Shown piece by piece: positions 35,552 to 46,600 of a stretch of 64,000 nucleotides of DNA (position 1 is its first letter; the number at the start of each line of letters is the position of its first letter). The notes beneath the pieces were generated by a model. That model was given only the letters and a program-made list of their open reading frames with translations. It searched no databases and had not been told where the DNA came from. The position numbers were made by a program, and so were the translations under genes. The DNA comes from Ceriagrion tenellum (Eukaryota > Arthropoda > Insecta > Odonata > Coenagrionidae), in assembly GCA_963169105.1 (NCBI GenBank), contig OY720636.1:80836123-80900122 (forward strand), in the 5' to 3' direction.

Positions 35552-36238
35552 TCATATCATGGAAAAAATATAAGAGAAAAAGATGGTAGAATGGAAAGGT
35601 TTAAAATTGCATTTGTCCCGCGATCGATAAGAGACAATAATGGCTGCGTTGAGACTTAGAAGTAAGTTTGACAGGCAGTGTGGCGATCAATTCGTATGTC
35701 CCCTAATCTAAAAATGCGGAGGTTTCTAAATCTGCGGAGTAGTGCTTACAACATGTTTTGCAAACCCTGGAGAGGAGGATGTTTTTTCAGAGGAAACCTG
35801 ATCCCTACTTGAGTGTCTTGTAGAGGTCACTTCAAGTGCACTCCTCCGTCTGTCGGATGAGACGTTAAACCGTGGTCCCCTTGGCGCCTTTCATTATTAG
35901 CAGACTTATGCCGACGCCGGGTTTCTATCCACCCTTCTTCCCTTTCGTATCCCCTGTGGTGCTAATGACCTTAGCTATCGGTCGCCTGACGCCTCCCCAA
36001 ATGTCCAATCCAATCCAGCATGTTTTGCATGTTCTCAGCATGACTCTTGTGTCACGTTTATATAGTTGCATTGTTGATTGGTTTAGTAGTTTCTGTAGCA
36101 TTTCCCAGTAGGGGTGCATTCTGGAGAAAGTTAAAATCTACACTGTAGTGCTCTAAAATTTACGTCGGTGATCAATCACCCCCTGCCTAACACCCTTGAG
36201 GTAGCATGCAGTTCAAAATACAGATGTAAATGTAGATA
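35552..36238 (+). mobile_element. LINE family D 3' end, split by a SINE-like insert
   Basis: RT terminus remnant (like 19700-19800), UTR to 35762, insert 35763-36018, UTR continuing to stem-loop CCCCTGCC..CATGCAG (36179-36211) and a GTAAATGTAGAT tail. Confidence 0.7.
35763..36018 (+). mobile_element. SINE/RTE-like insert with 11-bp duplication
   Basis: 256 bp flanked by CATGTTTTGCA at 35752-35762 and 36019-36029. It contains GTCGGATGAGACGTTAAACC followed by GTGGTCCCCTTGGCGC, a motif recalled from many invertebrate short retroposons. It ends in CCAATCCAATCCAG, an (AATCC)n tail. No protein frame. Confidence 0.8.
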
Positions 36239-36462
36239 CCTAAGGTAGGAGTAAATTTTGAGAATCCGTGGGACGTGCCAGAAATTAGGGATAAGCTAAA
36301 AATGTTCGTTACAGTCGGTTACTATAATTTTTCAATTCGTAGTGCATGAATTAAAAAAAAACGCCTGAAATTTTATTTTGGATGAAAAAATTTCAATATT
36401 GCATTGTTGGACTTGAAAACTTTCTCGCGAAAGTTAATCACCCGCGATATCCAACTCCGACT

Positions 36463-37280
36463 GATCATCTACGAAATACCGTGCAAGCCACCACTAGGGT
36501 GTGTGACGGGTTGACTCCACACCAGGCATGCAGCAGCCATCCCAGTTCAAACCAGAACCGCGCTCGTTCCCCCGCAGGCCAAAAGCAGTCAGGACAACAG
36601 TTCCAGAAACCAGGATACGTAGAAGAATATGATACCATGCAGCAAACCACTCAAAATATAACTACTGGTTAGTATTATGAATGCGACAAATAAATAGCAC
36701 TACAAGGAACTAAGACATGCAGGAGTATATCATATAGGAGATTGCATGCGAAGTTAGTATCTACAATTCACGCTAAGATACTGAGCACTACTGAAAAAAC
36801 CTATTTAACACAGTCAGTATCCTAGAACTGATCTATCACAACTATAATGGTCCCTTATTGTACGTGGAAAAAATGACATCTTAAATCTATCGGTTCTGCA
36901 GTCTATTTCCTAATCTTATTCCTGTGATCGATCCTACCATAACACTTTGGCTCTAGAAAAATATGTTGAATGTCCGGCAAAAAATATTCTACATCAAACT
37001 TTTGTAAAGGGTTTAACCTATATTTCTCCCTTCGATCGGGTAGAGATTCCCACTCTAATTCCCTCACCAATTTAGTAACACTACTATGTTTATCGTAACA
37101 ATTTTTTAAAAATCTAGCTGACCTTTTCTGTATTCGATCTATATCTGATAACTAGTCCTACTTCCTAAGTCCTATCTACCATATACTTGCGGCGTACGCC
37201 AAGTGAGGTCTAACGAGAGAAAAATAACATCGCTCATTAACTTTCTCGTCACACTTTCCTAGTATCTTTTAACAAATCCT
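36463..37280 (-). mobile_element. LINE family C, RT to tail
   Basis: Tail/stem-loop (36468-36520, CCGTGC type with a deletion), UTR, then a frameshifted RT C-terminus to the KVNERCYFSLVRPHLAYAAS region near 37270. Confidence 0.75.
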
Positions 37281-37544
37281 GTCGTGCTGCTGCGTGTGTT
37301 AGGTGTGATACTATCGATTCGAATTAATGCACAATACCATCCCTAGAGGGATATTTGTGATCGTTCACTTCAGCTCACTCGATGCTGTATAATTATGATA
37401 CAACTGCGTTGGGACAGATAAGGCGTTTATATTCGCATTTGTGCATTGATAACTTTCAATTAAGTTATCTCCAACGAGCACTTTGAAGCAATCGTATGAT
37501 AAGCTATTATATAAATATTAATTTAATTACGGCTTACAGGGCTT
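37281..37544. other. Unassigned spacer
   Basis: About 265 bp without gene or repeat, between two oppositely oriented family-C copies. Confidence 0.3.
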
Positions 37545-38335
37545 AACCAACGAGACGTACACCATTAATCAAGCCGAACCAATAAATGTAGAGTCAGTTA
37601 AGTACTTAGGAGTGACCCTTACTCAGAACTTGTCGTGGGGGAAGCATATTCGTGAAATTTGCGGACAGGCAAATCGTAAATTAGGATTTATTAAAGAATA
37701 CTTGGAAAATGTGACGAGAAAGTAAAGGAGCGATGTTATTTTTCTCCCGTGAGACCTCACTTGGAGTACGCCGCTAGTATATGGGACCCTCACGAAATAG
37801 GACTGGTTTCAGATAGAGATCTAATACAGTGGAGGGCAGCTAGATTTTTTTAAAATTGTTATGATAAACATAGTGTTATTACTAAATTGATGAGGAAATT
37901 AGGGTGGGAATCTGTATCCGATCGAAGGGAAAAATATAAGTAAAATCTTTTACAAAAGTTAGAAGTAGACTATTTTTTTCCGGACGTTCAACATGTGTTG
38001 CTAGAGCCAAACTATTATGGTAGGAACGATCACATGAATAAGATTAAGGAAATAGACCGCAAATCCGATAGATTTAACATGTCTATTTTTCCACGTACAA
38101 TAAGGGACCATAATAGTTGTGATAGATCAGTTCATATAGATAGAGCTATATCATGCCGGAAATTGTATTTTTACGGAGGTTACTAACTAATAATGATTTA
38201 AGATATTTAGCACAAGTACAAAAATTTATGTTACCTAGTCAGGGTCAAAGTATCCTAGAACTGATCTATCGCAACTATTGAGGGCCCTTAATATACGTGG
38301 AAAAAATGAAATTTTTTTCGCATGGCATTTAGATT
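37545..38335 (+). mobile_element. LINE family C with inverted 3' part
   Basis: Plus-strand RT (VESVKYLGVTLTQNLSWGKH, then RPHLEYAASIWDPHEIGL) runs to the terminal DHNSCDRS segment at about 38135. From about 38150 to 38335 the family-C UTR appears in minus orientation. This head-to-head join within one copy resembles twin priming. Confidence 0.65.
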
Positions 38336-38394
38336 TTTGCATATTGTATCTGACACAATAACTGTATTTTTTAAATAAGTTAAGATAAAATCAA

Positions 38395-38620
38395 TAGTCA
38401 GTATTATAAATGCTATTAATAAATAGTACTAAAAGGTACAAAACTATGCGGTAAATACAATTATACCGTACAATACAAGCGGGACATGTCGTTAATCATA
38501 ATGATAAGTTATTAAGCACAAGTGCAGAGTTTACTCGACCTAGTTAGAGTTTTATGGAAGTGATTCATGGCAACTAATATCGACCCTTATTATTCGTGAA
38601 AAAAAGAAACCACCCTTTGC
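38395..38620 (-). mobile_element. LINE family C UTR fragment
   Basis: Diverged minus-strand UTR similar to 20400-20545 and 29560-29690. Confidence 0.5.
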
Positions 38621-40473
38621 TCCAAAGTATCCCTTGTTGAATTTGCGCAGCAACCACGTAGCATCTTTCAACAGCGTTATTTTTCACGCAGATGTTTATT
38701 GTCTCCTGTTTTTGGGTCATTTACACTGAAGTAACCTTGAAAAAACATGCAAAAGTTGTATCTATAATAATAATAGTAATGGATATTTTTCCCGCCATCA
38801 TTGACGTATTATCAGTTTGATATTTATTAACTGTAATTCCTCAAATGGATCTCAGTGAAATAAAAATAATCTTAAGCACACTTGCTGAATTTATCCAAAA
38901 ACTAAATAAAATTTTGGCAGCCCTCTTCAGAATACCTCAGCAATGGGAATGAATTTCAGGTATAATTTAAAATACTTGTTCGCTCTTTTTCTTTTGCGTT
39001 TTCACATTATTATTTGCCTTAAGGATTGTATAAATAACTATCCACATCGTAATTTAATTCATAAGTTGTTATATATTTTACGTGGATGATGAGCATTGTC
39101 ATTGCGATTTCACTTTAAGATACGGATGCTCAGGGACTTGGCTACGTATTCGATTTGATTCCACCTACTTCCTTGCTCGGTGTGCGATTTTGACTCTCGG
39201 CTGATTCCGGCTTGGATTTACTTGTCACGGTGGATCTGATTTTGCGTCCAAGCTCTAAGGAAACTTTATTCTGATCCTTAAATTCATGTTGTATAATATT
39301 GCTGATGGAGTAATGGCGGCAAATTCTTTTCAACTTAAATGACTCCCGACTTTTTCGTCAAAATCTACTTCTCATGCCTCAGTAGAAACTACTTTCAAAG
39401 TAGTAGCTTTTCTTATTTCTTAACAGTTTATTGTTAAGTTCTGCATAATAAACTATGAAAAGCCACTGAATTAATGGCAGTAAACCATTAAAAACTGCAA
39501 AATGTTAATATTATTCCTTTGGGTTGTATGATGGTAAATACGTACTTAACAAGGGCTTGCGTAAAATTGATTTTTTAACGCAATGAAACTCATTAATGTC
39601 TCTTTTTTATAAGTAATAGGTAAATTTATACCAGGAAAAGGCTCTAAGAGTATATGTAGCTTCATCACTATTAATTCTTATTATGTTTACTAAATATATA
39701 ATGCAGTTTTATAATACCCCGTTCATAACTTCTTGCCATTGTTCAGAACCTTGATAATTTCTATTCACTTCCTCTTCCATCATTAATCACTTTGTAGTTA
39801 ATTAACATTTAAAATATTTAACGAGCATCTTGATTCTCATCATCCACTGGTCACTTGAAGTAGACGACGAACGATCAGTTGACAATTGTAAATTGTAACT
39901 AACTTGCATTCGGATGCAAGAGAACAACTATTGTAGGTAGGTAAATATGGCAAGTTTATCCAGTAGAGAAAGCTACTATTTAATGGTGTATTAGGCGTTA
40001 TTTTGTGTTGTGATTAATGGTTCCTTCATTATAGAATGCAGGTAATTAGCCAAAAATGATTCCTCATAGGCATTCGATCGATATGAAAATACTTAAAGAT
40101 GTATATAAGGTAATCGTAGTATTTTTATGTACCAAACTGGCTAAATAATTACAAAAAATCTTAAGTGTAATTAATATCATACATACAGGCACGGCTAGGC
40201 GTTTTAAAAATCCGCTGAACATATGGCAACACCGCGGGTAGCATACGATGCTTGTTTTTAATGTTTGGAGTCGCCGTTTGCCATCAGCGCCAGTGGCGCC
40301 CTGATTTTGAGGATGATGTGGAGAAGTATTTAATCTCTGGTGAAAAGCGTCTTGTGTCGGTCATTCGCATACATTTAGTGATTGGTTTATAGCCGTTACG
40401 TCTGTATTTGTGTGTGTGTGTGAATATTGGGTTGTGTTTACATAAAGTTGTGTGTGTAAGAGAAACCAGGAAA
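38621..40473. other. Upstream region of the SGNH gene
   Basis: Mostly unique AT-rich DNA, with no LINE tails. The gene's promoter and 5' UTR must lie here, probably in the less AT-rich 40190-40473 stretch, but no TATA box or clear initiator is visible. A 63-codon minus-strand frame at 39142-39333 has no recognised domain. Confidence 0.4.
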
Positions 40474-40689
40474 ATGTCTCGCAAAAGTTTTGGCAGAAGT
40501 GATTCGCTTGAAAATTCTGAGAAGGAAAGTAGAAAATCGGATTCAAACAGTTCTGTTTGTACGTCGGACCAGAGTTCAACTCCTCGTAAGGATACCCGTG
40601 AGAGTTCCTTCTCAAGAATATGGAACTTGAGGTTTCTGAATGCAACAAGCAGGAAACAACGGATATCTGACGCAAAAAGATCACCCTAC
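40474..40689 (+). CDS. SGNH gene exon 1
   Basis: Starts MSRKSFGRSDSLENSEK and is rich in Ser, Lys and Arg. Donor TAC/GTTAGT is weak. An alternative phase-0 donor CCG/GTAGAT at 40761/40762 would add 24 mostly hydrophobic residues. Without splicing, the frame stops at 40791. Confidence 0.7.
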
Positions 40690-43600
40690 GTTAGTATTTG
40701 CCATATTTTTGCATTTATTCTGTTCGTAATTGGCTATTTCATGCCACATAAAGAATCTCCGGTAGATTTTTCGTCAAACAGGATACTCTAGTTTTCCTTC
40801 ATAACTCTTTTTGAAGAAAACGTGTACATTTGTGCTCTTATATCTACGGTTGATGAGCAATTAAGTGCTTTTGTCTTTTCTTTCTTTCTTACCCAACACT
40901 TTCCTGCGACACCCTGGCTGAATTTAACCTTTTGTTGTCTCCTTCATTTCTCTTTATTATATTCATTGCAGTGTGTTTCCCTAACCCCGGAATATGTTTC
41001 CTCATTTCCAATAAGTACCTAAGTATTAGGAAGTTGTAACTGAGAGTTATGTTTACATTTATAACATCTTACGACTTATTTTTTCCATGGCTGCAATTTC
41101 AAATATGCTCTATTTTCATTATAGTCGAGGACACCCACACGCCGTGAAAGATCTATCACCACCGATGTTCCAGTGATCTCCGAAGACCGGAGAAAGTCGG
41201 TGAGGTTCATTTTTTAGTTTAAATTCGTGAGTTTGAATTTTTGAACCCTTTTACTTTGTACTTACATTGCACGCTTTTCCTCGCCACAGGTTTTTAGTAG
41301 GCTTTCCCTGCCTGGAAGCAGTGGTCTGAGTTCTCCAGTTTATTCTGACGCTGATGCTGTAAGTTTTCCTTTTAATTTTGGTATTGTGTTTTCTTTGATA
41401 TGTTCGTTTTGAGTCATGTGCGTTGTTTTTCCTTCAGTGGGTAACCGATTCCATCGCCGAAAAATCAAGTACTCCCAAAAGATGTAGTGGAAGTTGGATC
41501 ATAAAGGTAATTTTTCTAGTTTTAATGTTTATTGTTTCACCTTTGCATAAATATCTTTTACTCTTCAGGGCTATCCATTAGTGGTGTTCTATGCTTGTGC
41601 GCTTGCTCTTGTTGTTATAGCTTGCAATCTATTTATATGGGTGCGTGTAATGATATAATGTGGTAAAAAATTGTGGGTCGTCTATGGAATTTAGTACTCC
41701 CATCACTTAAAGATTGCCATTTTATTTTCCTGCTCTGTGTGAAAACTTTCGGTGCATAAAATTCTATTTAATTTTTTAAGTTCTGCATATGCTCAATGCA
41801 CCTTCGTTTATATATATATATATTCTTTGGCATTTGCCAATATTAGATTGTTTTTTTTACTTTTAGGTAGTGTATTAATAATGGGGTTTGGTTTTTTGTA
41901 AATACTTATATGTATTTCTTTTTCTTTTCTTGTCATAAAATTTTTAGGAGGAAGCCAAAGGGCCTTTCATTGGATCGTATCAGTTGTTAGGAGACAGCCT
42001 CCTTGTCCGCTTTGCCGACCAAGTATTGAAAAGTCCTGCAGCAATTGGAGGTAAGAAGGATAGTTGAAGAAATGGCCTGTTTTGAATTCATTAGTTTACC
42101 TTTTCCACAAAATGGATTTCTTAATTCATGCAGAATTCAGTTGGTAAAAGTGGTTGAAAGTGGAGGTGATAGACAATTGGGATCTTCAGGGAATAAGTTG
42201 GTTTGAGATGAATGATTTAGAGATGATTGGTGTGTATTTTTAGAGTTCCTGTTCCTTGATCTTGGATTTGAAATCTAGCTGGGATGCAGATTTTTCATTA
42301 GAATCTTGATCCATACTAGGTGCTTTTGGAGGGCCCCTAAATTGTAGTTACTTTCCAGTCAGATATCATGTAAAAGTGTTGGCACCATGGTGACTTTCCT
42401 TAAGGTAGTTGGAGCACGAATTGTGAGTTGTTGAGTGCACAGTTTTAGTGTTGTTCCTTATACATGGGTCGTCCAGAAAATAACCTCTGTTTTTAAATAA
42501 AAATTTAGCAAGTGTAAGTACAACTATTTTATTAAATTCAACTTAAAACTTCCCATTTTATTTACTTTTTCACGTAGTTTCCAAACAAATTCAAGAACTT
42601 GTCATAGTGTTTCACCTTATTTGAAGTACACTCTCCATAAAAATCTGCCATCTGAGGTTGTAGCCACCTTTCACAGCGTTTTGAAGCTCTTCATCGTCGG
42701 CAAAGCACTGGGATGCAAGCCACTTGTCGAGAGAGATGATAATGACGATGACAAAGAGATGATAGTCGCTATGAGCCAAGTCTGGGCTATTAGGGGGATG
42801 GTCAAGAACTTCCCATTTGAACTTTGCCATAAGTTCATTCAGTTCTCGTGTAAGGGCGAGCATTGTCATGCACAAACAACACCAGATGTCAGAAGACCAG
42901 GATACTTGTTTTGGATTGCTCTTCTTAGTTTTTTTTTTTAAGTGTCACGGTAGACTGTAGAAGTGATAGTTGTACCACATACCATAAAATCAATGAGCAA
43001 GATGCCCTTAGCATCACAATAAACGATAGCCATGATCTTCCTCGCTGAAAAAGTTTGACGGGCTTTCCTTGGTTTGCATGGGGAATCGGTTTGTCCCCAT
43101 GCCGCTGACTGCTGTTTTGTCTCTGAATTCACATAGGCCACCCAAGTCTCATTGTCAGTTACAATTCTGTTCAAAAACTCTTCTCCCTCATAGTGGTACC
43201 ACGAAAGAAAGTCCATGGCAGAGCTCATTCATTTCATTTTGCGGACGTCAGTTAGCAGTTTTGGTACCCAACGGGCAAAAACCTCCGATAACCTAGTTTT
43301 TCAGTGACTATTATCTGTAAATGACTCCGAGAGACTTCATGGAAGTGATGGGAATGATCCAAGGTTGTGAACCGACGGTTTTCATGAACTCTTTGATACG
43401 CTATCTCAACAAGGTCATCACTGACGAGAGAAGGCATACCACTCCTGTCCACATCGTGATTGTTTGCTCGTCCATGTTTAAAAAACTTACCCACTGATGC
43501 ACAACACCTTCACTCATAATGTTTGGGCCATAATCTGCACATGATTCACAATAAATTTCGGCTGCAGAGTGACTTTTTGCCCAAAGAAATCTTATAATGC

Positions 43601-46600
43601 CATGCACGTCACACTCGACAGGATTTTCTATTGCGGCACTCATGTTTTGAGGTCATGACTTGCAGACAAATGGCACTACAATGCTTGTACTGGCACAATT
43701 AAAAGCATACTAAACCACTGCACACACTGGTATAAGAATGGCGGTACTCCCCCAATACTTTTTGCAGTAGGCAAGAATGCAGGTTTCTTTCTGGACGACC
43801 CTCGTATATCCAAGCTTTGTGTAACTTTTTATCAAGTGCTCAAGCATGGTTTTTTTTACAAGCACTTGAACTGTAGAAATATAGCTTTAGAAGTCTATTT
43901 CCCATGAGGAGAACCGTTAAGGTCACATATCTCTGAAGAAGTTTGAATAAGTGTAAGTTTGGGATATCAAGTGCTGAAAAGCAATTCATATCTTTGAGAA
44001 AATTGACTCTATCTAGTGTGAATGAATTGTTATAGTCTGTTCTCATTGAACAGGGCGTTTACACTCAGTAAATGCTACTATCTTTCTCCCTATTGCAAAT
44101 GTACTTCAGTATATGGGTTTATGAAAATAAGTTGTCGGTTTCTAGGTCTTGACAGGCCTTAAACAGCAAATGATTATATTACTTCTCGTGGTCAACTATC
44201 TCTTTTGTTTCTGGCAAAAATTTTAATGGTAATAATATATCTCTTCTGCTATTTGGTATTTCATTCTGTTATGTATATTACTGGTGATGAAAAAGTTGAA
44301 ATTTTATATTGCGTACATTAGTCGGACATTGTATTGAAATATGTATACGAAATACATTGTAGTAACTACGAGGCTTAGGATATGATTACCCCATTATTTT
44401 TATCATTGTTAGGTCTTTTAATAGAGTGTTTCGCATCAGATTCTATGTGAAATTAAGGCTTTAGTCTAAAATGAGGTGTGTATACTAAGCACATAATTTA
44501 TATTTTGTGAAATGGTGATTTACAATGTATGATAATGTCACTGTAGTATTTTGGATTGGCTTTGAGAATTTTCATGTCACAACAGGTGTGACAACAGTAG
44601 AAAACAATGAGATTTTTTTGTACAAGCATGATCTATGGTAAAAATATTTCCTAGCCATGTCTCTTTCTCCCATCATCCGTATATGTGTACTTAGTTGTTG
44701 AATTTGTTATCATGACCATTGGACCCTTTGAATCAGTTGAATAAGTTAACTCATCTTGAATGATCAAATGCACAGTCATGTGATATATTCTCCTGTGCTC
44801 CAAGCTGGAGACTAACTCAAATACTATGTTTCTTTTCTACTATTCAGAACATGGAAAATTCTGTAATGGTTACTGCGTAAGCGGCCAAACAATCACAGAC
44901 CTGGACGAGAGGGTTAGCAAAGATTTCACCAGCACTGATGTCATCGTTATGATTGGAACTAATGATTTCCTTAGGGTAAGTTAATGGTGAAAGTGTCATT
45001 GTGTTTAAGCTTTTTCCACAGGGCGTAACGTGGTACAAAAAACTTTGGAATTGTTTCTGGTTATTGTATTGATTACTATTAACCAACTTTATTTTTTTTG
45101 TTGATGCATAAATTAATGCAGATTTTCACCCTAGTTCAAAAGTCAGATCATGCTTTCCACTTCTGCTGTCTGCTGTGTTTGTTAGCATCGATTGTCAATG
45201 GGTCAGTGCCACTTCTAACAGACTATGACTCCTTTAAAGGCAGCTTTACACTTAACATTTCTCTGTACAAACAAATGCATGCAAGTTAATGGTGAAAATG
45301 TCATCATGTTCAGGTTTTTTCCATGGGTATAACCTGGTAATAAAAACTTTGGAATGGTTTCTGGTTATTGTATTGATAACTATTAGCCAATTTTTTTTGT
45401 TGATGTAAAAATGTATGCCGATTTTCTCCCTAGTTCAAAAATCAAGATTATGCTTTCCAGTTCAGCTATGTTTGTCAGCATCGGTTAACAATGGGTCAGT
45501 GCCACTTCTAACTAAATATGACTCCTTTAAAGGCAGCATTACACTTAACATTTTACTGTACAAACAAATGCATGACCTCCTTCATGAGGAAAATCATATG
45601 AACACATGTGGTATTTTTTGAATTACTGGACAGATACTATAACCTGCTCTAAACCCATTAATTTTCTTGTATGTTTTATGATATGTTCATTTGTTCAAAA
45701 AAATATATCATGCAAAGTGGCCTTAATAGTGTAACTGCTGCTGCTCAGTCTTGGCCAGGGCAGCTGTAACCTGGTGCAGGAAAAAACTGGTGATGCTTAA
45801 ATTGTTTTTTTATTGTCATTTTGAAGCAGTTAATTGTAAATTTTTTGAGCATCCTTAATTCCTTATTCGGCAGTGTATATGAAACCTTGTAATTTTATGT
45901 GAAGCATATTGCAATGTGGATCAATGTTAAATTCTTAGGTCTTTCCTTCTACTAAGTTAGTGCTTATCACATTCCTGAGAATGCTTCATTTTCTGATTAG
46001 GTCAGTCGCTAAATGTCATGTTTTTGATAATGGGATAGTGAGGAAATTTCTTGTATAAAAACCGTTATTTAGCTATGTTTTCAGAATTTTTTTCTTAAGT
46101 CCTAGAAGTGTTCATTAAGTGCGAGAGGAAAGAATATCTGGTCTGAGTTTCTTAAATTAGTTATACGTGGTCATAATCAGCTATCATCGACCCAATAATT
46201 TGCTTGCTGCAGTTCTCTATGCCACTCTTCTAATTGCCATATGTTTTATAAGGAAAATTAATACTTTTTGTGTAATAGTTTTCTAGATGTTTTCAATCCT
46301 CATCTTTGTCTGTTATTCTCCCTATTTATTACTCCCTCGGCAACTGTTTTCAGGAGACTATTTAGTTAATGTGATCAAAAAGTTGGTAATTTTGTTTTTA
46401 CCGAGTCTTTAGTAGCTCGAGTGCAGCAACCCTCATAAAAAATCTCTTGTTTTTCTACAGTTTGTTACTTAAAATTATCTTAGTGATCTGGGCCTGTGTT
46501 CAAGTAATGGTTGAGCCTTTGATTCTTATCTTATTTTGACTAATTGGTATAAATTGCAAAAGATGTTGGTATAAATGAGCTATCAAATCAGTGGATGATG

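Noticed and set aside
39142..39333. 63-codon minus-strand ORF upstream of the SGNH gene
   Set aside because: Charged and Ser-rich, but short, with no splice or promoter context and no known motif.
40361..40684. Minus-strand 107-residue ORF over exon 1
   Set aside because: Antisense shadow of the SGNH gene's first exon; no motif of its own.
42612..43643. Active mariner transposase
   Set aside because: The coding region is split into at least four frames with a damaged second catalytic region.
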